From positions 21,653-85,652 of the forward strand of contig JASGDF010000084.1 of NCBI GenBank assembly GCA_047607345.1: a stretch of DNA of 64,000 nt, read 5' to 3'. The translations under genes and the position numbers were made by a program. Positions 42,171 through 53,327 of the stretch are shown here, one piece after another. Position 1 is the first letter of the stretch, and every line of letters starts with the position of its first letter. The DNA is from Pseudomonas_S sp047607345 (lineage in GTDB: Bacteria > Pseudomonadota > Gammaproteobacteria > Xanthomonadales > Xanthomonadaceae). The notes under the pieces are model-generated. The model did no database searches. It worked only from the letters and a program-made list of their open reading frames with translations, and was not told the DNA's origin.

Positions 42171-43319
42171 TCAGATCCCGCCATCCAGCCGCGCCAGCAC
42201 CGGCGCCACTTGCGCCTGGCGGCCCAGCGCAGCGCCGGCCTGTGCCAGTGCCGCGCCCAGCGCCACCGCACTGTCGGCCCGCAGCGTGGCATGCCCGACC
42301 TTGCGACCGGCCCGCGGCGACTTGCCGTAATCGTGCCAATGCCCGCCGGCGATTTCCAGGAACGGCGCGGCCGGCGGCATCTCGCCCAGCCAGTTGAGCA
42401 TGCAGGCGTGGCCACGCACCGCGGTGCTGCCCAGCGGCAGCCCGAGCACGGCGCGCAGGTGGTTCTCGAACTGCGAGGTCTCCGCGCCCTCGAAGCTCCA
42501 GTGGCCGGAGTTGTGCACGCGCGGCGCCATCTCGTTGGCCAGCAGTTCGCCATCGCGCACGAACAGCTCCAGCGCGAACACGCCGACGTAGTCCAGCTTC
42601 TCGGCCAGCGCGCGCGCATGTGCCTCGGCGCGCTGCTGCGTGCCGGCGTCGACCGCCGCCGGCGCCAGGCTGGCCGAGAGCACGCCGTCGACATGCCAGT
42701 TCTCAGTCAACGGCCAGGCGCGGAATCCGCCATCGCGCCCGCGCACCGCGACCACGCTCAGCTCGCGCTGGAATGGCACGAACGCCTCGACGATCAGCCC
42801 GACCTTGTCCGCCTGCGCACCGAGCGCGGCCCAGGCCGGGTCGGCGTCGGCCGGCGACTTGATCCGGAACTGGCCCTTGCCGTCGTAGCCGAGCCGGCGG
42901 GTCTTGAGGATGCACGGCGTGCCGATGCGCGCCAGCGCCGCGTCGAGTCCGTCGCGGTCGTCCACCGCGGCGAAATCCGGCACCGGGATGCCCAGCTCGC
43001 GGAACAGCGTCTTCTCGCTGAGCCGGTCCTGCGCCACCGCCAGCGCGCCCGGATTCGGGAACACCGGTACGCGCCCGGCCAGCCACTGCGCGCTGCGCGC
43101 CGGCACGTTCTCGAAATCGAACGTCGCCACGTCGACCTGCGCGGCGAATTCGGCCAGTGCCGCCTCGTCCTCGAAGCCGCCCGCCAACAGCGGCGCGACC
43201 TGTCCAGCGCAGGCGTCGGTGGCTGGGTCGTACACCACGAAGCGCAGCCCCAGCGGCGCGCCGGCCAGCACCATCATGCGGGCCAGCTGCCCGCCCCCCA
43301 GGATGCCGAGCGTGGTCAT
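42171..43319 (-). CDS. purK: N5-carboxyaminoimidazole ribonucleotide synthase
   Basis: 382 residues. ATP-grasp enzyme that carboxylates AIR to N5-CAIR in purine synthesis, feeding PurE. N-terminal GILGGGQLARMMVLAGAPLG, ATP-grasp core CILKTRRLGYDGKGQF and ENVPA, metal site ELFVRDGELLANEMAPRVHN. The ATG at 43319 overlaps the purE stop by four bases. The frame continues upstream without a stop, but the family start and overlap fix the start. Confidence 0.97.
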   Translation of the reverse strand: MTTLGILGGGQLARMMVLAGAPLGLRFVVYDPATDACAGQVAPLLAGGFEDEAALAEFAAQVDVATFDFENVPARSAQWLAGRVPVFPNPGALAVAQDRLSEKTLFRELGIPVPDFAAVDDRDGLDAALARIGTPCILKTRRLGYDGKGQFRIKSPADADPAWAALGAQADKVGLIVEAFVPFQRELSVVAVRGRDGGFRAWPLTENWHVDGVLSASLAPAAVDAGTQQRAEAHARALAEKLDYVGVFALELFVRDGELLANEMAPRVHNSGHWSFEGAETSQFENHLRAVLGLPLGSTAVRGHACMLNWLGEMPPAAPFLEIAGGHWHDYGKSPRAGRKVGHATLRADSAVALGAALAQAGAALGRQAQVAPVLARLDGGI

Positions 43320-43819
43320 TGGCGCGGGTCGTCCGCGGCCACCACCTCGTCGGTCTGGCGCTGGCGGAACTGCGCCAGCGCCGCAGCGATCGCCGGCTGC
43401 TCCGGCGCCAGCAACGCCGCGGCGAACAACGCCGCGTTGGCCGCGCCGGCATTGCCGATCGCAAACGTCGCCACCGGGATCCCCGCCGGCATCTGCACGA
43501 TCGACAGCAGCGAATCCATCCCGTTCAGCGCCTTGGACTGCACCGGCACGCCCAGCACCGGCACCGCGGTCTTCGCAGCCAGCATGCCCGGCAGGTGCGC
43601 CGCGCCGCCGGCACCGGCGACGATCGCGCGCAGACCGCGCCCGGCCGCCTGTTCGGCGTAGGCGAACAGCACGTCCGGCGTGCGGTGCGCCGAGACCACC
43701 TTCACTTCGTAGGGCACGCCGAGCGCGTCGAGCTTGTGTGCCGCGTGTTGCATGGTTTCCCAGTCGGAACGGGAGCCCATCACGATGCCGACCAGCGGCG
43801 CGGATTGGTTGGAGGTCAT
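43316..43819 (-). CDS. purE: N5-CAIR mutase
   Basis: 167 residues. Class I PurE: GIVMGSRSDWETM (phosphate loop), VVSAHRTPDVLFAYA, then GAGGAAHLPGMLAAKT and GVPVQS. It converts N5-CAIR to CAIR. It precedes purK in the same transcript and is divergent from the Trm112-like gene across 68 bp, where the promoter must lie. Confidence 0.97.
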   Translation of the reverse strand: MTSNQSAPLVGIVMGSRSDWETMQHAAHKLDALGVPYEVKVVSAHRTPDVLFAYAEQAAGRGLRAIVAGAGGAAHLPGMLAAKTAVPVLGVPVQSKALNGMDSLLSIVQMPAGIPVATFAIGNAGAANAALFAAALLAPEQPAIAAALAQFRQRQTDEVVAADDPRQ

Positions 43820-43887
43820 GGCCCTGCCCTGCCTTAAAGACGTATTCTAGCCGCCTTCCACGCAAGACCAAGACCCGACCGAGGCCC

Positions 43888-44157
43888 ATGGATCGCAAAC
43901 TGCTCGACCTGCTGTGCTCGCCCGACACCCGCCAGCCGCTTTCGCTGCTGGACGCGAAGGGGCTGGAAGCACTCAATCGCGCCATCGCCGCCGGCAGCGT
44001 GCAACGCGCCGACGGCGGCACCCAGGAGCAGCCGCTGCGCGAGGCCCTGGTCACCCGCGATCGCAAGCAGGTGTTCCGGGTCGACGACGGCATCCCGGTG
44101 CTGCTGGCCGAGGAAGCCATCGCCACCGCCCAGGTCGCCGACTTCCCGGACAGGTAG
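43888..44157 (+). CDS. Trm112/YcaR-like protein
   Basis: 89 residues, longer than the usual 60. It begins MDRKLLDLLCSPDTRQPLSL and ends with RKQVFRVDDGIPVLLAEEA, the two halves of the Trm112 fold, with an insertion of about 25 residues between. Only one of the four zinc cysteines is left (CSP), as in many bacterial members. Its partner may be a methyltransferase elsewhere. nadC follows after six bases. Confidence 0.85.
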   Translation: MDRKLLDLLCSPDTRQPLSLLDAKGLEALNRAIAAGSVQRADGGTQEQPLREALVTRDRKQVFRVDDGIPVLLAEEAIATAQVADFPDR

Positions 44158-44163
44158 CGCACG

Positions 44164-45036
44164 GTGCCGATCCAGGCCGTGACTGCGCCCGATCCGCTGG
44201 TCGTGCAGTCCGATGTCGCGCGTGCGCTCGCCGAGGACATCGGCGATGGCGACGTCACCGCCACGTTGCTGCCGGATCTGACAGACCGCGCCTACCTGCT
44301 GTGCAAGCAGGACGCGGTGATCGCCGGGCGCCCCTGGTTCGACGCCTGCCACCGGGCGCTCGACCCGCAGGTGCGGATCGCCTGGCGCATCGCCGAGGGC
44401 CAGGCGGCGTCCGCAGGCACCGTGCTGGCGACGTTGCAGGGCCGCAGCCGCAGCCTGGTCAGCGCCGAGCGCGCCTCGCTGAACTTCCTGCAGACGCTCT
44501 CGGCGACCGCCACCGCCACCGCGCGCCACGTCGCCGCGGTGGCCGGCACCGGCACGCGCATCCTCGACACCCGCAAGACCCTGCCCGGCCTGCGCCTGGC
44601 GCAGAAATACGCGGTGCGCTGCGGCGGCGGCCACAACCATCGCATCGGCCTGTTCGACGCAGTGATGCTGAAGGAAAACCACATCCGCGCCGCCGGCTCG
44701 ATCAGCGCCGCGATCCAGGCCGCGCGCGCGCGGCAGCCGGCGCTGCCGCTGATCGTCGAGGTCGAGACCCTGGACGAGCTGCGCCAGGCGCTGCAGGCCG
44801 GCTGCGAGCGCATCCTGATCGACGACTTCGACGCGGCGACACGGCGCGAGGCCGTGCGCATCGCCGCCTCCGCGCCGTTCGAGCGCCGCATCCCGCTGGA
44901 AGTCTCCGGTGGCGTCGACCTGGCCGGCGTGCGCGCGATCGCCGAGGACGGCGTGGACTTCATCTCGATCGGTGGCCTGACCAAGCATGTGCAGGCGATC
45001 GATCTCTCGCTCAAGCTCGGCCCGCCGCCGGACTGA
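44164..45036 (+). CDS. nadC: Nicotinate-nucleotide pyrophosphorylase (quinolinate PRTase)
   Basis: 290 residues. It makes NaMN from quinolinate and PRPP in NAD synthesis. Core motifs: ERASLNFLQTLSATATATA, ILDTRKTLPGLRLAQKYAV, GGGHNHRIGLFDAVMLKENH, and C-terminal LEVSGGVDL and ISIGGLTKH. It starts at GTG 44164. No nadA/nadB are nearby. A REP copy with 28-bp arms follows the stop. Confidence 0.96.
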   Translation: MPIQAVTAPDPLVVQSDVARALAEDIGDGDVTATLLPDLTDRAYLLCKQDAVIAGRPWFDACHRALDPQVRIAWRIAEGQAASAGTVLATLQGRSRSLVSAERASLNFLQTLSATATATARHVAAVAGTGTRILDTRKTLPGLRLAQKYAVRCGGGHNHRIGLFDAVMLKENHIRAAGSISAAIQAARARQPALPLIVEVETLDELRQALQAGCERILIDDFDAATRREAVRIAASAPFERRIPLEVSGGVDLAGVRAIAEDGVDFISIGGLTKHVQAIDLSLKLGPPPD

Positions 45037-45060
45037 TCATGCCGGCGCCGCGCGCCCTTC

Positions 45061-45162
45061 TTGTAGGAGCGACTTCAGTCGCGATGGGGCTTCCCCGATA
45101 GATCCGCGGGAGCAGCCCAGCTTTGCCGGGAAAGCCCATCGCGACTGAAGTCGCTCCTACAA
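45061..45162. repeat. Large REP palindrome after nadC
   Basis: 28-bp perfect arms starting TTGTAGGAGCGACTTCAGTC and ending in the complement, with a 46-bp centre that holds an extra GATCCGCGGGAGCAGC segment. It is the longest copy in the window. Confidence 0.95.
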
Positions 45163-45244
45163 GATGCCGCGACATCACTTTCACGATTCGTTCGCAACGA
45201 ACTTTGGCAGCCTCCAGACTCCCCACCCCACTCGAAGGACCCCG

Positions 45245-46321
45245 ATGGCCCGCATGCGCCTGCCCTGGCTGTACCTGTCGCTGGCCGGGCTGACCGCCCC
45301 GGCCGCCGCCGCCGAAGTCTGCGACCTGCCCCCGCGCTACGGCCTCGGCCAGGCCGCGATCGCGATCGTCCACACCGCCTGCAACGAGCACCGGCTCTGG
45401 AAGCGCCCGTTCATCGACGTGCACGGACGAGTAGCGAGCCTGTCGGTCACCGAGGCCGAAAGTGACCAGCTCGCCGACCAGGGCCTGGTCGCCTGGCAGC
45501 GCGTGGCCAGCTACTGGCGCGACAGCGGTACCCTGGCCACGATCAGCAGCTTCGACGGCGCCGCCAGTTGCGCGGCCCTGGATGGCTCGCGCTATACCGC
45601 CAGCGACTGCCGTGCCTTCATCAGCGACAACGCATGGTCGGCAGCCTTCATATCCTGGGTGATGACCCAGGCCGGCGTGGCCGGGTTCCTGCGCTCGCCG
45701 CGCCATATGGACTACATCCGCGCCGCCTACCGCGGCAACGACGGCGGCCCGTACCGCTTCACCGATCCGGCCGTCGAGAAGCCCGCCCCCGGCGACATGC
45801 TGTGCATGCTGCGCGGCCGCGACCGCGCGCTGGGTTTCGCCGGCCTCAGCGCGGAGCTGGCGAGCGGCGGCACCAAGCACTGGCAATCACACTGCGACAT
45901 CGTCGTGGCCGCCAACGTCGGCGGCGACCGCACGCTCTACCTGATCGGCGGCAACGTCCTCAACACGGTGATGATGCGCAAGCTGGAACTGGATCGCGCC
46001 GGGCGTCTGGTGCTGCCCTCTCAACAGGACCCCAATGGCGAAGGCGAGGATGCCGTGAGCGCCGGACTGGAATGCACGCCGGCTCACGAGGATCTGTGCG
46101 ACTTCAATCGCCACGACTGGGTGGCGCTGTTGAAGCTGCGCGACGACGCAGCGCTGGTCGCGCCGGCCAGCCTGCCGGTCGTGGCGCCGGAACCGGCCAC
46201 CACCCCGCCCTCCACCAAGCCGATGCCGCCGGGCTTCCCGCGCGTGGTGCCGCCGCGACCGGCCACCCCACAGAACCAACCTTCTGCGGGAGGAACTTCA
46301 GTCCCGACGAATGACCAGTGA
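45245..46321 (+). CDS. DUF2272 exported protein
   Basis: 358 residues. Signal peptide (LPWLYLSLAGLTAPAAAA), then a DUF2272-like domain: SDNAWSAAFISWVMTQAGVA, SPRHMDYIRAAYRG, KPAPGDMLCMLRGRDR, and HCDIVVAANVGGDRTLYLIG with NVLNTVMMRKLEL. Conserved Cys/His positions suggest a cysteine-hydrolase-like fold, which is inference. The last 55 residues are Pro/Thr-rich and the final dozen are encoded by a REP copy, so the tail may be recent. Likely periplasmic. Confidence 0.85.
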   Translation: MARMRLPWLYLSLAGLTAPAAAAEVCDLPPRYGLGQAAIAIVHTACNEHRLWKRPFIDVHGRVASLSVTEAESDQLADQGLVAWQRVASYWRDSGTLATISSFDGAASCAALDGSRYTASDCRAFISDNAWSAAFISWVMTQAGVAGFLRSPRHMDYIRAAYRGNDGGPYRFTDPAVEKPAPGDMLCMLRGRDRALGFAGLSAELASGGTKHWQSHCDIVVAANVGGDRTLYLIGGNVLNTVMMRKLELDRAGRLVLPSQQDPNGEGEDAVSAGLECTPAHEDLCDFNRHDWVALLKLRDDAALVAPASLPVVAPEPATTPPSTKPMPPGFPRVVPPRPATPQNQPSAGGTSVPTNDQ

Positions 46322-46348
46322 AGCCCATCGGGACTGAAGTCCCTCCCC
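46286..46348. repeat. REP palindrome overlapping the DUF2272 gene end
   Basis: Arms GCGGGAGGAACTTCAGTCCC and its near complement (GGGACTGAAGTCCCTCC), a variant of the family. It supplies the last codons (SAGGTSVPTNDQ) and stop of the DUF2272 gene. Confidence 0.85.
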
Positions 46349-46384
46349 CAAAGAAAAAGCGGGCCGAAGCCCGCTTTTTCTTTG
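46349..46384. terminator. Bidirectional terminator between DUF2272 and pnp
   Basis: AAAGAAAAAGCGGGC / GCCCGCTTTTTCTTT: long stem with A-tract and T-tract on the two sides, so it works for the rightward gene and the leftward pnp operon. Confidence 0.93.
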
Positions 46385-46402
46385 GGACGAAAGCCGCCGC
46401 GA

Positions 46403-48505
<2,103 letters not shown>

Positions 48506-48606
48506 GGGGGTTTCCTTGGGAATAAATACTTGTCTGCGGATGGAACGTCCGCGGCCCTTGCCGGGGACGGGCGCCGGAAGCTTCCGGCCAGGGAATTCGG
48601 GGGACA

Positions 48607-48642
48607 GCCAAAACGAAACCGCGGCGCATCACTGCGCCGCGG
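48607..48642 (-). terminator. Terminator after rpsO
   Basis: Stem CCGCGGCGCA / TGCGCCGCGG with a TCAC loop, followed leftwards by TTTCGTTTTGG. It is probably partial, since pnp is normally also transcribed from the rpsO promoter. Confidence 0.9.
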
Positions 48643-48655
48643 CGGATTCGAGCGA

Positions 48656-48916
48656 TTAGCGGCGCAGGCCGAGCTTCTCGATCAGGGCCTTGTAGCGCTC
48701 GCCATCCTTTTTCTTCAGGTAGTCGAGCAGGCTGCGGCGGCGGTTGACCATCTGCAGCAGGCCACGACGGCTGTGGTGATCCTTCTTGTGGGTCTTGAAA
48801 TGCTCGGTCAGCAGTTCGATGCGGGCCGTCAGCAGCGCGACCTGCACTTCCGGCGAACCGGTGTCCTGGGCGCTGCGCTTGTTGTTTTCAATAACCTTCT
48901 GGGTGTCGATCGACAT
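48656..48916 (-). CDS. rpsO: 30S ribosomal protein S15
   Basis: 86 residues. Binds 16S rRNA helices 20-22 early in 30S assembly. Family text: DTGSPEVQVALLTARIELLT, HKKDHHSRRGLLQMVNRRRS, LLDYLKKKDGERYKALIEKL. ATG at 48916 gives the normal length; GAGAAAATATC is the ribosome site. A 180-bp gap to truB holds its promoter. Confidence 0.98.
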   Translation of the reverse strand: MSIDTQKVIENNKRSAQDTGSPEVQVALLTARIELLTEHFKTHKKDHHSRRGLLQMVNRRRSLLDYLKKKDGERYKALIEKLGLRR

Positions 48917-49098
48917 GATATTTTCTCGATAGATGCGTGGCCGGCAGAAACGCACGCTGCGCACCGCCTGACTCGCCGTTTGCTGTTGGAATGCGCCGTG
49001 GGCGCCGGAGGGCGCCGCAAAGGCGCGCGGAATTGTAACGTTGGAGCCCTCCGGGAACAAGACGAAAGGCCGAACCCGGCTCCCGGGACGGAACCAGG

Positions 49099-49998
49099 TC
49101 AGAGGTTGAACAGCCGCTGCGGCGACAACAAACCTGAATCGTCCACCGTCCCCAGTCCGCTCGGTACGCCATCCGGGCCGAACACCGCAACCTGCCCGCC
49201 CGGAAAATACGGCTCGCGCAGGCGCTGCCCCATGCGGAAGCGGCTCAGCTGTCCGGCCTCCAGTTCAAGTCGCGGAAAGCCGGCCAGCCCATCCGCCAGC
49301 GGCAGCAGCCAGGCCTCGGCAGCGCCCTCGCCCGCCGCCTGCAAGGCCTCCAGCGTGACCATGCGTGGCTCCCGGAACGGCTCGACCCACAGCCGCCTCA
49401 GCGCGGCGATGTGCGCGCCGCAGCCCAGTGCCTCGCCCAGGTCGCGGGCCAGACTGCGGATATAGGTCCCCGAGCCACAGCTCACCCGCAGGCGCAGCCG
49501 CGCGCCGGCCAGTTCCAGGATCTCGATCGCCTGCACCTCGACCTCGCGCACCGGCGCCTCGATCGCCTCACCGCGCCGCGCCCGCGCATACAGCGGCTCG
49601 CCACCCTGCTTGAGCGCCGAGTAGATCGGCGCGCGCTGGCGGATCCGCCCGGTCAATGGCTGAAGCGCCAAGCCGATCGTCGCCACATCCAGCGCCGGCA
49701 GTGGCCGCTCGCGCAGCACCGCGCCATCGGCGTCGTCGGTGTCGGTGGTGACGCCGAGCACCACTTCGGCCTCGTAGGCCTTGGCCGAGCCGAGCAGCAG
49801 CCCGGCGATCTTGGTCGCCTCGCCGAAGCACAGCGGCAGCAGACCGGTCGCGAGCGGGTCCAGGCTGCCGGTATGGCCGCCTTTCTCTGCACGCAGCACG
49901 CGGCGCGCGGCCTGCAAGGCTGCGTTGGAGCTCATCCCACCAGACTTGTCGAGCAGCAGGATGCCGTCCAGGCGGCGGTAGGCGATGCGGGGCTTCAT
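49099..49998 (-). CDS. truB: tRNA pseudouridine(55) synthase
   Basis: 299 residues. Forms pseudouridine 55 in the T loop of tRNAs. Catalytic Asp47 in GHTGSLDPLATGLLPLCFG, preceded by GILLLDKSGGMSSNAALQ. RIRQRAPIYSALKQGGEPLY and CGSGTYIRSLARDLGEALG are the substrate motifs; the C-terminal PUA-like end is short. A REP copy separates it from rbfA. Confidence 0.97.
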   Translation of the reverse strand: MKPRIAYRRLDGILLLDKSGGMSSNAALQAARRVLRAEKGGHTGSLDPLATGLLPLCFGEATKIAGLLLGSAKAYEAEVVLGVTTDTDDADGAVLRERPLPALDVATIGLALQPLTGRIRQRAPIYSALKQGGEPLYARARRGEAIEAPVREVEVQAIEILELAGARLRLRVSCGSGTYIRSLARDLGEALGCGAHIAALRRLWVEPFREPRMVTLEALQAAGEGAAEAWLLPLADGLAGFPRLELEAGQLSRFRMGQRLREPYFPGGQVAVFGPDGVPSGLGTVDDSGLLSPQRLFNL

Positions 49999-50013
49999 GG
50001 GCTGGAAACTCCC

Positions 50014-50078
50014 GTAGGAGCGACTTCAGTCGCGAGAAGCCTTCCCGGGAAAGCCATCGCGACTGAAGTCGCTCCTAC
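50014..50078. repeat. REP palindrome inside the rbfA-truB operon
   Basis: Arms GTAGGAGCGACTTCAGTCGC and GCGACTGAAGTCGCTCCTAC. It lies between rbfA (50086) and truB (49998), which are otherwise cotranscribed, so it may act as an mRNA-stabilising hairpin or partial terminator. Confidence 0.95.
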
Positions 50079-50085
50079 ACGGAGA

Positions 50086-50445
50086 TCATTCGTCCGCGGA
50101 AGGCGACAGGTCGCGCAACAGGTTGTCGATGCGTTCGCCGCGATCGACCGAGTCGTCGTACTGGAAATGCAACTCGGGCACATGCCGCAGCTTCATCGCG
50201 CGCGCCAGCTGGGTACGCAGCTCGCGCGCCAGCGCCTTCAAGCCCTTGACCGCCTCGGCCGAGCGCTCCGGTTGCAGCGCGGTGACGAACACCTTGGCAT
50301 GCGCCAGGTCGCGGCTGACCTCGACGTCGGAGACGCTAACCGAAGGCAGCCCGTGCTCGCGCACCGCGGCATGCACGATCGTGCCCAGGTCGCGGCGCAT
50401 CTGCGCCGAGATCCGGTCGGTACGGTAAAAGGATTTGGTGGGCAT
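50086..50445 (-). CDS. rbfA: 30S ribosome-binding factor A
   Basis: 119 residues with a KH-like fold. It assists late 16S maturation and cold growth. Family text: RTDRISAQMRRDLGTIVHAA, SVSDVEVSRDLAHAKVFVTA, LRHVPELHFQYDDSVDRGER. It follows infB by 48 bp in the usual order. Confidence 0.96.
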   Translation of the reverse strand: MPTKSFYRTDRISAQMRRDLGTIVHAAVREHGLPSVSVSDVEVSRDLAHAKVFVTALQPERSAEAVKGLKALARELRTQLARAMKLRHVPELHFQYDDSVDRGERIDNLLRDLSPSADE

Positions 50446-50493
50446 GGTCCGGAACCTTTTTTGTTCGGTCCCGGGTCCCCGGTCCCGGCTTCC

Positions 50494-53232
50494 TTACAGC
50501 GTCCTAGCCACTTCGATGCGCTCGAAGCACTCGATCTGGTCGCCGGCCTTGACATCGTTATAGGCCTTCACGCCGATACCGCACTCGGTACCGTTGCGGA
50601 CCTCCTCGACGTTCTCCTTGAAGCGGCGCAACGATTCCAGCTCGCCCTCGAACACCACCACGCTGTCGCGCAGCACGCGGATCGGCTTGTTCCGCTTGAC
50701 CACGCCCTCGACCACCATGCAGCCGGCAACCGCGCCGAACTTGGAGCTGCGGAACACGTCGCGGACCTCGGCGATGCCGATGATCTCCTCGCGGATCTCC
50801 ACGCCCAACAGGCCAGAGGCAACCTGCTTCACCTGGTCGATCACATCGTAGATGATCGAGAAATAGCGCAGGTCCACGCCGTTGGACTCGATGATCTTGC
50901 GCGCCGAGGCGTCGGCGCGCACGTTGAAGCCGATCACCGTGGCCTTGGCCGCGACCGCCGAGTTCGCGTCCGACTCGGTGATACCGCCGACGCCGGCGTG
51001 AATCACGTTGATCCGGATGTCCTCATTGGACAGCGCCACCAGCGCCTGCTTGAGCGCCTCCACCGAACCTTGCACGTCGGCCTTGATGACCAGGTTGAGG
51101 ACCTGCTGGCCCTCGCCCTTGCCCATCTGCGCCAGGATGTCCTCCATGCGGTTGCCCGCCGAAGCCACCAGGCGCGACTCGCGGCGCTTGGCCTCGCGCT
51201 GCTGGGCGACGTCCTTGGCCAGGCGCTCGTCGTCGACGACCACGAAGTCGTCGCCGGCATCCGGCACGCCGGACAGGCCGAGCACCTGCACCGGGATCGA
51301 CGGCCCGGCGAAGTCCGGCTGCTTGCCGGTCTCGTCGAACAGGGCGCGCACGCGGCCGTACTGGATGCCGCACACCAGGTAGTCGCCCTTCTTCAGGCTG
51401 CCCTGCTGCACCAGCACCGTGGCGACCGGGCCGCGGCCCTTGTCGAGCGAGGACTCGATCACCGTGCCGCTGGCGCGGCCTTCGGCCACCGCCTTCAGTT
51501 CCAACACCTCGGCCTGGATCGAGATCGCGTCGAGCAGGTCGTCGATGCCCTGGCCGGTCTTGGCCGAGACCTCGAGGAACTGGGTGTCGCCGCCGAACTC
51601 CTCGGCCACCACGTTCTCGGCCAGCAATTCGTTCTTCACCCGCAGCGGATCGGCATCGGACTTGTCGATCTTGTTGACCGCCACGATCAGCGGCACGCCG
51701 GCCGCCTTGGCATGCTGCACCGCTTCCTTGGTCTGCGGCATCACGCCGTCGTCAGCCGCGACCACCAGCACCACGATGTCGGTGATCTTGGCGCCGCGCG
51801 CGCGCATCGAGGTGAACGCGGCATGGCCCGGGGTATCCAGGAAGCTGATCACGCCCTTGCCGGTCTCGACGTGGTAGGCGCCGATGTGCTGGGTGATGCC
51901 GCCAGCCTCGCCCGAGGCGATCTTGGTGCGGCGGATGTAGTCCAACAGCGAGGTCTTGCCGTGGTCGACGTGGCCCATGATGGTGACCACCGGAGGCCGC
52001 GAGGCGACGTCGCCCTGGGCTTCCTCGGCGTGCGCCAGCAGCGCGTCCTCGAAGTCGGCGCTGTCGGCGCGCGTGGCCTTGTGGCCCAGCTCCTCGGTGA
52101 CCAGCACCGCGGTGTCGTGGTCGATGCTCTGGGTGATGGTCGCCATCACGCCCATCTTGAACAGCGTTTTCACCACGTCGCCGCCCTTCAGCGCCAGCTT
52201 CTGCGCCAGGTCGGCGACGGTGATGCTGTCGCCGATGGCGATCTCGCGCACCACCGGGGCGGTCGGACGCTCGAAACCGTGACTGCCGCCACCGCTACGC
52301 GACGGCTCGTTGCCACGGCGCGAACCGTGCGAGGGCTTGCCGCCCGGACGGCCACGGGTATTGGAATTGGAACGACGGGCACGATCGGCGGCCGACAGGT
52401 GCAACTGCCCGGCGAAGCGCTTGGTGCTGTCGTCATCCTCGACGCCGGCCACCATCGCGTGCGAGCCACGGGTCTTGTGCTTGGGCGCGTTGCGATCGTC
52501 GCTGCGCGGCGCGGCCGGCTTGGGAGGAGCGGCCGGCTTGGGCGGCGCAGGACGCGCCGGCACCGTGCGCACCAGGCGCGGCGGCGAGATATCCTCGTTG
52601 ATCGGCACTCGCGCAGGCCGTGCCGCCGACACTGGCGCTGCTGCGGGCGCAGCGGCAGGCTCGGCGGCAGGCTCTGCAACCGCCGCAGCTTCCGCGGCCT
52701 GCACAGGCGCCGCGGCGGCAGCCTGGGCCGCTTGGCGCTCGGCCTCCAGGCGCTCACGCTCGGCGACCTCTTCCCTGTGCTTGCGCTCGATGTCCTCGGC
52801 ACGCTGGCGGTCGGCCTCGGCCAAGCGCTGCTGCTCGGCCAGATTGCGCTGGCGCGATTCTTCGAGCTTGCGCAGGATCTCCGCCCGCTCGTCGTCGACC
52901 GGGCCACCCTCGGCTGCCTTGACATAGGTACGCTTCTGGCGCACCTCCACGTTCACCGTGGTCTTGCTGCGACCGGCGCTGACGGTCACTTCCTGCAACT
53001 TGCGCCGGTTCAGCGTGATCTTCTTGGCCGCCTCGCCGGCAGCCTCGGCCGGCGCCTCGGACTTGCCGTGCGTGCGCCGCAGGAAGCCCAGCAGCTTCAT
53101 CTTCTCGGTACTTGTCACGACCTGATCGGGGCCGCTGAACTTCATGCCGGCCTCGGCCAGCTGCTCCAGCAGCTTCTCGACCGGCGTGTTGACCAGTGCG
53201 GCAAGCTTGCGGATGGTGGTTTGCTGCGACAT
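50494..53232 (-). CDS. infB: Translation initiation factor IF-2
   Basis: 912 residues. The N-terminal IF2N domain (RKLAALVNTPVEKLLEQLAE) is followed by a long Ala/Pro/Glu/Arg-rich linker (about 110-330). The GTPase domain starts near 415 with GHVDHGKTSLL, then DTPGHAAFTSMRARGA and VAVNKIDKSDAD, and C-terminal domains bind fMet-tRNA. ATG at 53232 was chosen over an in-frame ATG 14 codons upstream, since MSQQTTIRKLA is the native start. Confidence 0.98.
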   Translation of the reverse strand: MSQQTTIRKLAALVNTPVEKLLEQLAEAGMKFSGPDQVVTSTEKMKLLGFLRRTHGKSEAPAEAAGEAAKKITLNRRKLQEVTVSAGRSKTTVNVEVRQKRTYVKAAEGGPVDDERAEILRKLEESRQRNLAEQQRLAEADRQRAEDIERKHREEVAERERLEAERQAAQAAAAAPVQAAEAAAVAEPAAEPAAAPAAAPVSAARPARVPINEDISPPRLVRTVPARPAPPKPAAPPKPAAPRSDDRNAPKHKTRGSHAMVAGVEDDDSTKRFAGQLHLSAADRARRSNSNTRGRPGGKPSHGSRRGNEPSRSGGGSHGFERPTAPVVREIAIGDSITVADLAQKLALKGGDVVKTLFKMGVMATITQSIDHDTAVLVTEELGHKATRADSADFEDALLAHAEEAQGDVASRPPVVTIMGHVDHGKTSLLDYIRRTKIASGEAGGITQHIGAYHVETGKGVISFLDTPGHAAFTSMRARGAKITDIVVLVVAADDGVMPQTKEAVQHAKAAGVPLIVAVNKIDKSDADPLRVKNELLAENVVAEEFGGDTQFLEVSAKTGQGIDDLLDAISIQAEVLELKAVAEGRASGTVIESSLDKGRGPVATVLVQQGSLKKGDYLVCGIQYGRVRALFDETGKQPDFAGPSIPVQVLGLSGVPDAGDDFVVVDDERLAKDVAQQREAKRRESRLVASAGNRMEDILAQMGKGEGQQVLNLVIKADVQGSVEALKQALVALSNEDIRINVIHAGVGGITESDANSAVAAKATVIGFNVRADASARKIIESNGVDLRYFSIIYDVIDQVKQVASGLLGVEIREEIIGIAEVRDVFRSSKFGAVAGCMVVEGVVKRNKPIRVLRDSVVVFEGELESLRRFKENVEEVRNGTECGIGVKAYNDVKAGDQIECFERIEVARTL

Positions 53233-53327
53233 TCGAATCCTATGCTCTGGTGGGCGCCCCCTCGCCCAGCGCAAGGGAAACGCAGATTCTAAGCCCTGAG
53301 GGGGTCAGGGCGCGGTTCATCGCCGGC

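Noticed and set aside
43320..44264. Upstream in-frame extension of purK
   Set aside because: It runs through purE and the Trm112-like gene; purK begins at the ATGA overlap at 43319.
49411..53292. Long plus-strand open frame antisense to truB, rbfA and infB
   Set aside because: Crosses three recognised genes on the other strand; composition of a shadow frame.
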